A stretch of 64,000 bases of DNA from Modicisalibacter muralis (GCF_900102945.1 NZ_FNGI01000004.1:1-64000), one strand, 5' to 3'. Positions 9,223 to 18,899 are shown, counted from the first letter of the stretch. Made by a program: numbers and translations. The notes: generated by a model not told the origin, from the letters alone.

Positions 9223-9765
9223 TCAGCCATCCTGGCCGTCGGCCAGATATTGATCCTTCAACTTGACGTAATTGCCGGCGCTATAGACGAAGAACGCGCG
9301 CTCGCTGTCTTTCAGTGCGCGCAACGGCTTGGCCGGATTGCCGGCGTAAACGTAGCCGCTGGCGAGCGTCTTGCCCGGCGTCACTACCGCGCCGGCGGCG
9401 ATGATCACCTCATCTTCGACGACCGCGCCATCCATGACAATCGCGCCCATCCCGACCAGCACGCGGTTCCCCACGTTGCAACCATGCAGCAGCGCCTTGT
9501 GACCGATGGTCACGTCGTCGCCGATGGTTAAGGGATGGCCGCCGGGATTGAATTCGCTGGCGTGAGTGATATGCAACACACTGCCGTCCTGCACGCTGGT
9601 GCGCGCACCAATGCGGATACGGTGCATGTCGCCGCGGATCACCGCCATCGGCCACACCGAACAATCGTCACCCAGCATCACATCGCCCAGCACCACGCTG
9701 CCTGGGTCAACATAGACACGCTCGCCGAGGCGCGGCGTCAAGCCCTGAAACGTTCGTAAGTGCAT
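9223..9765 (-). CDS. gamma-class carbonic anhydrase family protein (YrdA-like)
   Basis: The 180-residue left-handed beta-helix protein has hexapeptide repeats (DCSVWPMAVIRGDMHRIRIG, then SVQDGSVLHI). It has the three metal-binding histidines of the gamma carbonic anhydrase family in VLHITH, TIGHKALLHG and LHGCNVG. The ATG at 9765 follows a GGAGAA ribosome site. Proteins of the YrdA branch often show little carbonic anhydrase activity, so enzymatic function is inferred only from the motifs. Confidence 0.9.
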   Translation of the reverse strand: MHLRTFQGLTPRLGERVYVDPGSVVLGDVMLGDDCSVWPMAVIRGDMHRIRIGARTSVQDGSVLHITHASEFNPGGHPLTIGDDVTIGHKALLHGCNVGNRVLVGMGAIVMDGAVVEDEVIIAAGAVVTPGKTLASGYVYAGNPAKPLRALKDSERAFFVYSAGNYVKLKDQYLADGQDG

Positions 9766-9790
9766 GCTCGTTCTCCTATTCAGGCAACTC

Positions 9791-11131
9791 TCACAACAAA
9801 CCCGACAGCAACACCACCACCATCAACGGAATCGACACGTAGCGCACCAGCCCCTGCCATAGCCGAAAGCCCCCGGGGCTGGTATCCAACGCCCGTGCCG
9901 CGATCTCGTTGGGCAGCACCCAAGCGGCGAAGATGGCAATCATCACGCCACCCATCGGCAGGAAAATCGACGGCGGCACGCTGGTCACCCAGGCGAAGAA
10001 GGTCATGCCTGCGAACCAGTGCACATCGGCCATGCTCGAGAACGACAGCACCGAGAGCAAGCCCACCGCCCATACCAGAACGCCGACGACCGCCGCCGCC
10101 TGGCCGCGCTTGAGCCCGGCACCCTGCAACATCGAGACCATCGGCTCGGCGAGGTTGATCGACGAGGTCCAGGCCGCGAGTAGCAGCAACAGGAAGAAGC
10201 CGCCGAGCCAGAACGCACCGCCGGGTAGCTCGGAAAAAGCGATCGGCAACGTCACGAACATCAGTCCCGGCCCCTCGGCGGGGTCCATGCCCTGAGTGAA
10301 CACCACCGAGAAAACCGCGATACCGGCCAGTATCGCCACTGCCACGTTGAGCACCACGACCGAGACTGCCGCCCGCGTCAGGCTCTGGTGATCCGGCATG
10401 TAGGCACCATAGGCCATCAACGCACAGGCCCCCACCGCCAGCGTGAAGAAGGCATGGCCCATGGCGCTGAGCACCACGCCGGCCGTGATGGCACCGGGAT
10501 CGGGTGTGAACAGCCAACTGATCGCCTGGCCGAACCCCGCGGTGGTGGTGGCGTAGACCGCCAATATCACCAGGATGATGTAAAGCAGCGGCATCAACAG
10601 GTTGTTGAGCTTCTCCAACCCACCGGAAACCCCGGCGGCGACCACCGACATGGTCAGCAACATGAACAGTGTGTGGTTGAAGGTCATGCGCAGCGGATCG
10701 GCGAGAAACGCATCGAAGCTGGCGCCGATCTCGGCGGGCGAGCGAGACGCGAAGCTGCCGTTGACGGCGCTGACCAGGTATTCGATCGACCAACCCGACA
10801 CCACCGAATAGAACGACAGAATGAAAAACACCGTGATCGCGCCGAACAGCCCCACCCAGCGCCAATGCGGCGTGGCTCCGGCCCGGCGCGCCAGATGGCT
10901 CAACGCCATCATCGGGCTGCGCCGCCCGGCGCGTCCGATCATGATCTCGGCCATCATCACCGGCACGCCCAACAGGGCGACGAAGATGATATACAACAGC
11001 AGAAACGCCGCACCGCCGTTCTCGCCGGTGATATAGGGAAAACGCCAGATATTGCCCAGACCCACCGCCGCGCCGGTAACCGCCAAAATGAATGCACGCC
11101 GCGAACTCCAGCGCTCCACCGTCTCACTCAT
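9791..11131 (-). CDS. sodium-dependent transporter, NSS family
   Basis: The 446-residue polytopic membrane protein begins with the family signature FILAVTGAAVGLGNIWRFPY in the first helix. The unwound-helix motif and the sodium-site region (MGHAFFTLAVGACALMAYG) are recognisable. It resembles the bacterial neurotransmitter:sodium symporters (LeuT/MhsT/TnaT type) with 11-12 helices. Its substrate is probably an amino acid, which the sequence does not specify. The start at 11131 (MSETVERW) is chosen because it leads directly into helix 1. Confidence 0.92.
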   Translation of the reverse strand: MSETVERWSSRRAFILAVTGAAVGLGNIWRFPYITGENGGAAFLLLYIIFVALLGVPVMMAEIMIGRAGRRSPMMALSHLARRAGATPHWRWVGLFGAITVFFILSFYSVVSGWSIEYLVSAVNGSFASRSPAEIGASFDAFLADPLRMTFNHTLFMLLTMSVVAAGVSGGLEKLNNLLMPLLYIILVILAVYATTTAGFGQAISWLFTPDPGAITAGVVLSAMGHAFFTLAVGACALMAYGAYMPDHQSLTRAAVSVVVLNVAVAILAGIAVFSVVFTQGMDPAEGPGLMFVTLPIAFSELPGGAFWLGGFFLLLLLAAWTSSINLAEPMVSMLQGAGLKRGQAAAVVGVLVWAVGLLSVLSFSSMADVHWFAGMTFFAWVTSVPPSIFLPMGGVMIAIFAAWVLPNEIAARALDTSPGGFRLWQGLVRYVSIPLMVVVLLSGLL

Positions 11132-11280
11132 CGATCCATCCCTTGCGTCACGAAAGGCAGCAAGCCTAATCCACCGCGAACTACATTGAAACAAGGCGCC
11201 CGCGCCCGCATCTAATGCCAACCGCCATGTTTGCGAAAAGCATGTTCATGATAAGCCTGTTCACGTCAAGGATTTCGCCG

Positions 11281-13332
11281 ATGTCCAACAATCCGCTGCT
11301 CGAGACCCACGTCCTGCCGCCCTTCGGCGAGATTCAGCCCGATCATGTGGTGCCGGCGATCGAGCAAATCCTCGACGAGAACCGCAGCGCCATCGACCGC
11401 TTGGCCGAGCGTGCCGCTCAGCAGCACCCGACCTGGGAAAGCCTGGCCCTGCCGCTCGAAGAACTCAACGATCGGTTGTCCCAAGCCTGGTCGCCGGTAT
11501 CGCACCTCAACGGCACCATGAATACGCCGGCGCTGCGCGAGGCTTACCAGGCCTGCCTCGGCAAACTCTCCGATTACGGTACCTGGCTGGGTCAGCATGA
11601 AGGGCTGTTCCGCGGCTATCAGGCGCTCAAGAATTCACCGGCTTTCGGCGAGCTCGATCATGCCCAGCGCCGCTCGGTGGACAATACCCTGCGCGACTTC
11701 CGACTCGCCGGTGTCGACCTGCCCGCCGATGAAAAGCGCCGCTACGGCGAGATCCAGTCGCGGCTGTCGGCGATCTGCAACACCTACTCCAACCATGTGC
11801 TCGACGCCACCCAGGCCTGGCACAAGGATATCGACGACGCGGCCGTCCTCGATGGCCTGCCGCAGAGCGCACTCGACACCCTCAAGGCCAACGCCGAGGC
11901 CAAGAACGCCAGCGGCTACCGCATCACGCTCGACTTCCCGAGTTTCTTCCCGGTGGTGACCTACGCCAACGACCGCGAGTTGCGGCGCGAGGTCTACACC
12001 GCCTTCGTCACCCGCGCCTCGGATCAAGGCCCGCAGGCCGGCGAGTACGACAACGCGCCGGCGATCGAAGAGATTCTCGCGCTGCGCTGCGAGCTGGTTA
12101 AGTTGCTCGGCTTCGACACCTATGCCGATTTCTCGCTGGCGACCAAGATGGCCGACTCGCCGCGCCAGGTACTCGATTTTCTCAACGATCTGGCAGGCCG
12201 CGCCCATCCCCAGGCCCAGGAGGAGTTCAACGAGCTCGAGGCCTTCGCCAAGGAAACGCTGGGGCTCGACGACCTGCAACCCTGGGATGTTGGCTATGCC
12301 AGCGAGAAGCTGCGCGAATCGCGCTATGCGATCTCGCAGGAGCAGCTACGTCCGTATTTTCCGGCACCCAAGGTCATCGACGGCCTGTTCAAGGTCACCG
12401 AGGCGCTGTATGGCGTGGCGTTCGTCGAGGACGACAGCGCCCCGCGCTATCATCCCGACGTGAAATACTTCGAGATCCGCGAGTGCGGCGTGCCGATCGC
12501 CGGCTTCTATCTCGACCTCTACGCTCGCGAGGGCAAGCGCGGCGGCGCCTGGATGGACGAGTGCCGGGTGCGCCGCCAGCGCGAGGATGGCAGCCTGCAA
12601 TTGCCGGTCGCCTACCTGACCTGCAACTTCACCCGTCCGGTGGGCGGCAAGCCGGCGCTGTTGACGCATGACGAGGTCACCACGCTGTTCCACGAGTTCG
12701 GCCACGGCCTGCACCACATGCTGACCCAGCAGAACGTCGCCGACGTTTCCGGCATCAATGGCGTGGCCTGGGACGCGGTGGAACTGCCCAGCCAGTTCAT
12801 GGAGAATTTCTGCTGGGAGCGCGAGGGGCTCGACATGATCGCCGCCCACGTCGATACCGGCGAGCGCCTGCCCGACGAACTGCTCGGCAAGCTACAGGCG
12901 GCGAAGAACTTCCAGTCGGCGATGGGCATGTTGCGCCAGATCGAATTCTCGCTGTTCGATTTTCGCCTGCACCATGAACTTTCGAAGCCATCGGCCGGCG
13001 ACGTGCAAGCCCTGCTCGACGAGATTCGCGATCGGCTCTCGGTGGTGCCACGCTGCGACTTCAACCGCTTCCAGAATAGTTTCGGGCATATTTTCGCCGG
13101 CGGTTACGCGGCGGGCTACTACAGCTACAAATGGGCCGAGGTACTATCCGCCGATGCGTTCAGCGCCTTCGAGGAGGCCGGGGTATTCGACGCCGACACC
13201 GGCGCGCGCTTTCGTCACGAGATTCTCGAACAGGGCGGCTCGCGCGACGCCGCTGAGCTGTTCCGCGCGTTTCGTGGCCGCGAGCCCAGCGTCGATCCAC
13301 TGCTGCGCCATAGCGGCATCCGCGCCGCCTGA
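11281..13332 (+). CDS. prlC: oligopeptidase A
   Basis: This is a 683-residue M3-family zinc metallopeptidase of the cytoplasm, which degrades short peptides including cleaved signal peptides. The zinc site HEFGHGLHHM is at about residue 471, with the downstream glutamate in the FMENFCWE region. The C-terminal motif FGHIFAGGYAAGYYSYKW is typical of the family. Length matches E. coli PrlC (680). The ATG at 11281 has AAGGA 8 bp before it. A reading frame is open upstream but carries no homology signal. Confidence 0.96.
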   Translation: MSNNPLLETHVLPPFGEIQPDHVVPAIEQILDENRSAIDRLAERAAQQHPTWESLALPLEELNDRLSQAWSPVSHLNGTMNTPALREAYQACLGKLSDYGTWLGQHEGLFRGYQALKNSPAFGELDHAQRRSVDNTLRDFRLAGVDLPADEKRRYGEIQSRLSAICNTYSNHVLDATQAWHKDIDDAAVLDGLPQSALDTLKANAEAKNASGYRITLDFPSFFPVVTYANDRELRREVYTAFVTRASDQGPQAGEYDNAPAIEEILALRCELVKLLGFDTYADFSLATKMADSPRQVLDFLNDLAGRAHPQAQEEFNELEAFAKETLGLDDLQPWDVGYASEKLRESRYAISQEQLRPYFPAPKVIDGLFKVTEALYGVAFVEDDSAPRYHPDVKYFEIRECGVPIAGFYLDLYAREGKRGGAWMDECRVRRQREDGSLQLPVAYLTCNFTRPVGGKPALLTHDEVTTLFHEFGHGLHHMLTQQNVADVSGINGVAWDAVELPSQFMENFCWEREGLDMIAAHVDTGERLPDELLGKLQAAKNFQSAMGMLRQIEFSLFDFRLHHELSKPSAGDVQALLDEIRDRLSVVPRCDFNRFQNSFGHIFAGGYAAGYYSYKWAEVLSADAFSAFEEAGVFDADTGARFRHEILEQGGSRDAAELFRAFRGREPSVDPLLRHSGIRAA

Positions 13333-13353
13333 CAGACTTATCCAGGAGAACCC

Positions 13354-13599
13354 ATGCCGATTCCCAAACGCTTTATCGCCGGTGCCATCTGCCCGCGCTG
13401 CGCCGCCATGGACAAGGTGCGTACCTGGGAACAGAACGGCATTCGCTACCGTGACTGTGTCGCCTGCGACTTCTTCGAGCAGCTACCCATCGAGGTACCC
13501 GCCACCCATGGCGAACTCGAGACGCGGGTCAATCGTACTCGTAAGGAACAGGAGAAAAGCGACATACAGACGGTGCGGATTCTAGACCCCAAGGGCTGA
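13354..13599 (+). CDS. yheV: YheV-family putative zinc ribbon protein
   Basis: The 81-residue protein has an N-terminal zinc ribbon, CPRCAAMDKV then CVACDFFEQL, and a charged tail ending in IQTVRILDPKG. It is the usual small neighbour of prlC in Pseudomonas-like gammaproteobacteria and lies 21 bp downstream of it with an AGGAGA site, so the two form an operon. No biochemical role is established for the family. Confidence 0.9.
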   Translation: MPIPKRFIAGAICPRCAAMDKVRTWEQNGIRYRDCVACDFFEQLPIEVPATHGELETRVNRTRKEQEKSDIQTVRILDPKG

Positions 13600-13620
13600 C
13601 CTGTAACGCCGCGCCATAAC

Positions 13621-13652
13621 GACGAAACCTCCCGATCAGGGGAGGTCTCGTC
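13621..13652. terminator. hairpin between convergent yheV and sodC
   Basis: The inverted repeat GACGAaACCTCCC ... GGGAGGTcTCGTC gives a stem of about 12 bp with a short loop. It sits between the 3' ends of two convergent genes and could serve both. No strong T run follows on either strand. Confidence 0.6.
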
Positions 13653-13692
13653 ATATTCGGTAGATGTAAAAGTAGATGTAAAAAGCGTGGAA

Positions 13693-14220
13693 TTACTGCC
13701 CGACGGCACCACAGGCGACACGCCCGGCGCCGCCACCCAGCTTGGGTTCGTCGGAATAGGTGTCGCCGCCTTCGTGAATCATCAGCGCGCGGCCCTCGAG
13801 ATCGGCCACTTCCAGGCGTGGCGCCAGCACTGGCGTAGTGGCATTGCCTTCTTCATCGACCATCAACACCGGTAAATCGCCAAGGTGGCCTTCGCCATAA
13901 GGCCCCTGGTGCGTGCCGGTATCTTGCGGATCGAGATGGCCACCGGCGGCGCCCGCCGGAGTCGTCTCGCCACCCTCCTCCTTCGGCTCGCAGCTCGCGT
14001 TCTGATGAACGTGGAAACCATGCATGCCGGCGTTCAGGCCCGACAGATCGGGAGTCAGCAGCAAACCGTAGTCGGTGTCCTCGACGGTCACTGTGCCGAT
14101 ACTTTCGCCAACACCATCCGTGCTGACTTCATGCAGCTCGATTTCCTGGGCACCTTGGGCGGTGCCTGCCAGCAACAGCGAGGCGCCAAGTCCCAGCGCC
14201 AGATTGCTCAAGCGTTTCAT
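13693..14220 (-). CDS. sodC: periplasmic Cu/Zn superoxide dismutase
   Basis: The 175-residue precursor has a signal peptide (MKRLSNLALGLGASLLLAGTAQGA). The copper ligands are in GMHGFHVHQNASC, the zinc region is in AGGHLDPQDTGTHQGPYGEGHLGDLP, and the last copper His and substrate-guiding region are in ALMIHEGGDTY. The disulfide cysteines (NASCEP and GRVACGAVG) and the C-terminal Arg are present. It converts superoxide to peroxide in the periplasm. The start has a GGAG site 7 bp upstream. Confidence 0.96.
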   Translation of the reverse strand: MKRLSNLALGLGASLLLAGTAQGAQEIELHEVSTDGVGESIGTVTVEDTDYGLLLTPDLSGLNAGMHGFHVHQNASCEPKEEGGETTPAGAAGGHLDPQDTGTHQGPYGEGHLGDLPVLMVDEEGNATTPVLAPRLEVADLEGRALMIHEGGDTYSDEPKLGGGAGRVACGAVGQ

Positions 14221-14324
14221 GTCTAGCTCCTATCCATGGGTTCGACGTGCAACGTGCAATCTCAGGCTAGTCAAGGCATTCCGATACTGCCAAACGGGCC
14301 ACTCGGTCCAACCAGTCAAGCGCG

Positions 14325-15164
14325 CTACGTCAGGTTGTCGAGAACCCTTAGCGTCGGCGCGGACTGGTTGAGGGTGTAGAAGTGCAGACCCGGCGCGCCG
14401 CCGTCGAGCAGCCGCTGGCAAAGATCCGACACCACCTCCTCGCCGAAGGCGGCAATGCTTGCGCTGTCGTCGCCGTAAGCTTCGAGCTGCTTGCGCACCC
14501 AGCGTGGAATGTCGGCGCCGCAGGCATCGGAGAAACGCGCCAGCTTGGTGTAATTGGTGATCGGCATGATACCCGGCACGATCGGCGTCTCGACACCGAG
14601 TGCGCGGGCCCGCTCGACGAAATGAAAGTAGGCCTCGGGATTGAAGAAGTACTGGGTGATCGCCAGATTGGCGCCGGCGCGCACCTTGCGCACGAAGTTC
14701 TCCAGATCCTTCTCGAAGCTCGGCGCCTGGGGATGCGCCTCGGGGTAGGCGGCCACGGCGATTTCGAAATGATCGCCGGTCTCGGCGCGAATGAACTCGA
14801 CCAGCTCGTTGGCGTAGCGCAGCTCGCCGATGCCACCCATGCCCGAGGGCAGATCGCCACGCAACGCCACCAGGCTGTCGATATCGTTCTCGCGATAACT
14901 GGCCAAAAGCTCGCGCAGCGCGCCCTTGTCGCTGCCGACACACGACAGGTGCGGCGCGGTATTGATACCGCTTTCGCGCACGCGCTTCACCGTGGTGTAG
15001 GTGCGCTCCTGGGTCGAGCCACCGGCGCCGTAGGTCACCGAGAAGAAGCGTGGCTTACGCTCGGCCAGGGCATCGCGAGCCAGCATCAGTTTTTCCCGGC
15101 CGGTGTCGGTATTCGGCGGAAAGAATTCGAAACTGATGCCCAGTGGATGCTCGTTGGCGCTCAT
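14325..15164 (-). CDS. metF: methylenetetrahydrofolate reductase
   Basis: The 279-residue flavoprotein reduces 5,10-methylene-THF to 5-methyl-THF for methionine synthesis. Hallmarks are SFEFFPPNTDTGREKL at the N terminus, VTYGAGGSTQERT, LVALRGDLPSG, and the flavin-binding TQYFFNPEAYFHF region. The ATG at 15164 is preferred over 15179 because a GAGG ribosome site lies just upstream of it. It belongs to the same methyl cycle as ahcY and metK, found 40 kb further right in the window. Confidence 0.95.
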   Translation of the reverse strand: MSANEHPLGISFEFFPPNTDTGREKLMLARDALAERKPRFFSVTYGAGGSTQERTYTTVKRVRESGINTAPHLSCVGSDKGALRELLASYRENDIDSLVALRGDLPSGMGGIGELRYANELVEFIRAETGDHFEIAVAAYPEAHPQAPSFEKDLENFVRKVRAGANLAITQYFFNPEAYFHFVERARALGVETPIVPGIMPITNYTKLARFSDACGADIPRWVRKQLEAYGDDSASIAAFGEEVVSDLCQRLLDGGAPGLHFYTLNQSAPTLRVLDNLT

Positions 15165-15220
15165 CGGTTCAACCCTCATGAATCTTGTTCAATAATTTTT
15201 AATCTTGAAGCTCGCGCACC

Positions 15221-15280
15221 CACCCAGCGGGCAGCGGCGAACCTTGATGGATACTGGCATTGTGCCCATCAAGGGTGCCC
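15221..15280 (-). other. hairpin in the metF upstream region
   Basis: On the minus strand CCTTGATGG and CCATCAAGG (15251-15283) form a perfect 9-bp stem enclosing a smaller GGCAC/GTGCC-like pairing. It lies between the regulator gene ending at 15366 and metF. It could be the regulator's terminator or a metF leader structure. I could not match it to the SAH, SAM-I or SAM-II riboswitch consensus. Confidence 0.4.
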
Positions 15281-15365
15281 CGGGCCAATGAAAGTTTCGC
15301 GGATCACCTTCGATTGCAGTCATGTTCATCTGCGCGTCGCTCGCCGAGGTTCGCCGTGCCGTGCG

Positions 15366-15947
15366 CTACTGATAGGTGACGACCAGGAAGCACACCAATT
15401 CATCGTCGCTGTCGTTCTCGATGGTGTGCTCCTGATCGGCGTGATAGTGGGCCGAGTCGCCCTCGGCCAATGCGCAGCGGTTGTCGCCGGCCTCGACCAG
15501 GGCACGCCCCTGGGTCACGGTGAGCAGCTCGCGGGTGCCCTCGAAGTGAGGTGCACTGTGCAATCGGGCCCGCGGTGCGATGCGCAGCTCATAGAACTCG
15601 ACGCTCTTTTCCAGGTGCAACGGTGAGAGCGTGCGGATGCGACACTCGCGGTCGTCGCGAAACAGATGGTTGGCATCATCGCCGCGCACCACCTCGATGC
15701 TCGAGGCGGTCCAGGGTTGGTCGACCAGCTCGCCAATGCTCAGGCCGAAGGCCTGGGCGATACGCAGGGCCACCGCCAAGGTGGGGTTGGCACGCCCACG
15801 TTCGATCTGGCTGAGCATCGAACGGCTGACGCCGGAGGCGGAAGCCAGTTGGTCGAGGGTGAGCCCCTTTTTCTTGCGCAGCTCGATCACTCGTTCACAG
15901 AGCACCTGGCCGCCACCATCACCCACTGTCGTCTGTCTTGCGGTCAC
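15366..15947 (-). CDS. XRE-family regulator with cupin domain
   Basis: The 193-residue protein has an N-terminal helix-turn-helix ([29 protein letters not shown]) and a C-terminal cupin ligand domain ([18 protein letters not shown], then [19 protein letters not shown]). The GTG at 15947 follows a GGGGAG site. An ATG at 15992 is in frame but lies inside the AT-rich palindromic promoter region, so the GTG is preferred. It is divergent from tdh and a likely regulator of that gene, an inference from position and the shared palindromic intergenic DNA. Confidence 0.82.
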   Translation of the reverse strand: MTARQTTVGDGGGQVLCERVIELRKKKGLTLDQLASASGVSRSMLSQIERGRANPTLAVALRIAQAFGLSIGELVDQPWTASSIEVVRGDDANHLFRDDRECRIRTLSPLHLEKSVEFYELRIAPRARLHSAPHFEGTRELLTVTQGRALVEAGDNRCALAEGDSAHYHADQEHTIENDSDDELVCFLVVTYQ

Positions 15948-15988
15948 TTGGGGCTCCCCGAAAATCCACAATAAGAGAATATTTTCTT

Positions 15989-16034
15989 GCATAGTGGAAT
16001 TTATCTACTATGCTGGAAATAATTCCTTCATAGT
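15989..16034. promoter_or_regulatory. palindromic operator region between XRE-cupin gene and tdh
   Basis: The inverted repeat GCATAGT (15989-15995) / ACTATGC (16007-16013) is followed by a third half-site CATAGT at 16029-16034. The region is AT-rich and lies between divergent genes. It is a plausible binding site for the XRE-cupin regulator encoded next to it. Confidence 0.55.
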
Positions 16035-16095
16035 AATCACTCAGATGCAGATTGCCAGAAGAAGAGTCCATTCAACACGCTTCGAGGAGACGACA

Positions 16096-17121
16096 ATGAA
16101 GGCGCTGGTCAAACGCGAGGCGGCACCGGGCTTATGGCTCGAAGACGTGCCGCAACCGGAGATCGGAATCAATGACGTGTTGGTGCGGGTGAAGCGCACG
16201 GCCATCTGCGGCACCGATTTGCATATTTATAAGTGGGACAACTGGGCGGCGCAGACCATTCCAGTACCGATGGTGGTCGGCCACGAATTTGTCGGCGAGA
16301 TCGTCGAGGTCGGCTCCAACGTCAACGACTTCCACCCGGGACAAATCGTCTCCGGCGAGGGTCACGTGGTCTGCGGGCGCTGCCGTAACTGCCTGGCGGG
16401 GCGTCGTCACCTGTGTGCTCACACCCGCGGTATCGGCGTCAACCGTCCTGGCGCGTTTGCCGAGTACGTGGTGCTGCCGATGTCCAACGTCTGGGAGCAC
16501 CGCCCCGGGATCGACCTGGACGTGGCAGCGCTGTTCGATCCGTTGGGCAATGCCGTTCATACCGCCCTGCAGTACGATCTGCTCGGCGAGGACGTGCTGA
16601 TCACCGGCGCCGGACCGATCGGTGCCATGGCCGCCGCGGTGTGCCGCCATGCCGGGGCACGTCACGTGGTGATTACCGACCTCAACCCCCAGCGCCTAGC
16701 CTTGGCCAAGACCCTGGGTGCGACCCGTACCGTAGATGTCACCCAGGAGAGCCTTACCGAAGTCCAGCAATCACTCGGCATGTCCGAGGGCTTCGACGTG
16801 GGCCTCGAGATGTCCGGTAACCCAGCGGCGTTCAAGGACATGCTGGCCAACATGTGCCATGGCGGCAAGGTGGCGATGCTCGGCATTCCCGGCGAGGAGC
16901 TGGCCATCGACTGGAACATCGTGATCTTCAACATGCTGACCCTCAAGGGCATCTACGGCCGCGAGATGTACGAGACCTGGTATAAGATGTCGGTGATGAT
17001 CGACTCCGGGCTGGATATTTCGCCGGTGATCACCCATCGCCTGCACTACAGCGAGTTCCAGCAAGGCTTCGATGCCATGCTGGCAGGCGATGCCAGCAAG
17101 GTGATCCTGAACTGGGAGTGA
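16096..17121 (+). CDS. tdh: L-threonine 3-dehydrogenase
   Basis: The 341-residue zinc-dependent medium-chain dehydrogenase oxidises L-threonine to 2-amino-3-ketobutyrate with NAD. The catalytic zinc region [16 protein letters not shown] is near residue 37 and the structural zinc loop [15 protein letters not shown] near 93-107. [18 protein letters not shown] forms the nucleotide fold. Length equals E. coli Tdh (341). The ATG at 16096 follows GAGGAGA. The usual partner kbl (2-amino-3-ketobutyrate CoA ligase) is not adjacent. Confidence 0.96.
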   Translation: MKALVKREAAPGLWLEDVPQPEIGINDVLVRVKRTAICGTDLHIYKWDNWAAQTIPVPMVVGHEFVGEIVEVGSNVNDFHPGQIVSGEGHVVCGRCRNCLAGRRHLCAHTRGIGVNRPGAFAEYVVLPMSNVWEHRPGIDLDVAALFDPLGNAVHTALQYDLLGEDVLITGAGPIGAMAAAVCRHAGARHVVITDLNPQRLALAKTLGATRTVDVTQESLTEVQQSLGMSEGFDVGLEMSGNPAAFKDMLANMCHGGKVAMLGIPGEELAIDWNIVIFNMLTLKGIYGREMYETWYKMSVMIDSGLDISPVITHRLHYSEFQQGFDAMLAGDASKVILNWE

Positions 17122-17200
17122 TCGGCTCCGTGTAAGCTACCCCGCTGCGCACCGGCCGGGCAGCTTGTGATCATCGCCCCGGCCCGTGACAGGAGAGAGA

Positions 17201-17941
17201 ATGGACTGGGTATATCTGCTGGACCTGGCGGGCGTGGTCATCTTCGCGCTTTCCGGGGTGATCCTGGCTTGCCGCTCGCGTATGGACCCCTTCGGCATGC
17301 TGGTGCTGGCGGCGGTAACCGGTATCGGTGGCGGCACCCTGCGCGATCTGGTGCTCGGTGTACGCCCCGTGTTCTGGGTGTCCGATCCCACCTACCTGTG
17401 GGTGATTCTGGTCACCGTGGGCCTGGCGATCCTCGGCTTCCATTACATCCACCGCCTGACCCGCACTTTCCTGCCGGTCACCGATGCCTTTGGCCTGGCG
17501 CTGTTCACGGTGATCGGAGCACACAAGGCCCTGGCCCTGGGCGCACCCAGTGTAGTCGCCGTGTTGATGGGATTGCTGACCGGTATCGCCGGCGGCATGA
17601 TTCGCGACGTTCTGGCACGCCGGGTGCCGATGGTACTGCGCCAGGAGATCTATGCCACGGCCTCGATCGCCGGCGGCACTGCCTACGTAACACTGGTCGC
17701 ACTTGCCACCGACGAGGCCCTGGCCGCCGGCCTGGCCCTGCTGGTGACACTGGGGCTACGACTCGCGGCGATCCACTGGCACCTGACCCTGCCGACCTTC
17801 GCCTGGATCGTCAGCCCACCGGTCACACCGCCCACCGATCAAGCCACCGACACGTCTCCCCCCGCACCGACGCCTCCCCGCCGACCCAAGACCCGGGTCA
17901 GACTAATCAGTCCCGGACAATCGCGTCGCCGGCAACGCTGA
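17201..17941 (+). CDS. TRIC-family cation channel protein (YicG-like)
   Basis: The 246-residue membrane protein has seven predicted helices built from two repeats. Each repeat has the glycine signature of the family: GIGGGTLRDLVLG in the first and GIAGGMIRDVLA in the second. Prokaryotic TRIC proteins are trimeric monovalent cation channels; earlier databases call them UPF0126. The C-terminal 40 residues are a Pro/Thr/Arg-rich extension. The ATG at 17201 follows GGAGAGAG. Confidence 0.9.
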   Translation: MDWVYLLDLAGVVIFALSGVILACRSRMDPFGMLVLAAVTGIGGGTLRDLVLGVRPVFWVSDPTYLWVILVTVGLAILGFHYIHRLTRTFLPVTDAFGLALFTVIGAHKALALGAPSVVAVLMGLLTGIAGGMIRDVLARRVPMVLRQEIYATASIAGGTAYVTLVALATDEALAAGLALLVTLGLRLAAIHWHLTLPTFAWIVSPPVTPPTDQATDTSPPAPTPPRRPKTRVRLISPGQSRRRQR

Positions 17942-17951
17942 GCAGCGCGGC

Positions 17952-18899
17952 CTAGCGGCGAGGCGGTGCTCCGACGGTTGTCTCGCAGTCGCCACCGGTC
18001 AGGCAGGCCTCGCCCTCGAGTTGCAGGGTCGCATGGCTGATCCCGAAGCGCTCGCGAAGCAGCGCATAAGCGTCGGCGAGCACGCGATTGTGATCGGCAT
18101 CGTCGCGTACCACCAGGTGCAGGCTAAGCAGTGGGTCCTGCGGCGTCAGGCCCCATACATGCAGGTCGTGCAGGTTCTCGACGCCATCCAGCGCTTCCAG
18201 CGCCTCGCGAATCTGGGCGACCTCGACGCCATCCGGCGTTCCTTCGAGCAGGGTATGCGCCGAACGGCGCACGATCTGCCAGGCGCCGCGCAGGATCAGC
18301 GCCGCGGCCAGCATCGAGAGCAGCGGATCGGCGGCGTTCCAGCCGGTGAATAATATGATCAGCGAAGCGGCGATGGCGGCAACCGAGCCGAGCAGATCGC
18401 CCATCACGTGCATGGCCGCGCCGCGCAGATTGATGTTGCCCTGATCGCCTCGGTGAAGTATCGCGAAGGCGGCGATGTTGACGAACAGGCCGATGACCGC
18501 GATGGACATCATCGGCACGGCGAGCACATTGACGGGCGACAGCAGGCGCTCGATGGCTGAATAGAAAACCCAGATCGCGATCGCGAACAGGGTCAGGCCG
18601 TTGACGAACGCCGCCAGCACCTGGAAGCGTCGATAGCCGAAGGTGCGTTGGCGATCCGGCGAACGCACCCCTAGGCGAAACGCCACCAGCGCCAGGCCCA
18701 GCGACGCGCTATCGCTGAACATGTGGCCGGCGTCGGCCAGCAGGGCGAGCGATCCCGAAACGATGCCGCCGACGATCTCGGCGAGCATGAAGCCCGCAGT
18801 GAGCAGCAAGGCCCAGCGCACCCGCTTTTCGCTGTCGGCGGTGACCGTCGGGGTATGGTCATGAGCATGATCGATGTGCGACGAGTCATGATGCGCCAT
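17952..18899 (-). CDS. cation diffusion facilitator, ZitB/CzcD-like heavy-metal exporter
   Basis: The 315-residue protein has a His-rich start (MAHHDSSHIDHAHDH) and six membrane helices. The HxxxD metal sites of CDF transporters are present (ALLADAGHMFSDSASL in helix 2 and AAMHVMGDLLGS in helix 5). A cytoplasmic C-terminal domain (LHDLHVWGLTPQDPLLSLHL) follows. It should export Zn, Cd or Co against protons. The ATG at 18899 follows GGAG. A MerR-type promoter with a near-perfect CadR-like palindrome lies directly upstream, which suggests control by the CadR encoded at 32659-33057. Confidence 0.9.
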   Translation of the reverse strand: MAHHDSSHIDHAHDHTPTVTADSEKRVRWALLLTAGFMLAEIVGGIVSGSLALLADAGHMFSDSASLGLALVAFRLGVRSPDRQRTFGYRRFQVLAAFVNGLTLFAIAIWVFYSAIERLLSPVNVLAVPMMSIAVIGLFVNIAAFAILHRGDQGNINLRGAAMHVMGDLLGSVAAIAASLIILFTGWNAADPLLSMLAAALILRGAWQIVRRSAHTLLEGTPDGVEVAQIREALEALDGVENLHDLHVWGLTPQDPLLSLHLVVRDDADHNRVLADAYALLRERFGISHATLQLEGEACLTGGDCETTVGAPPRR

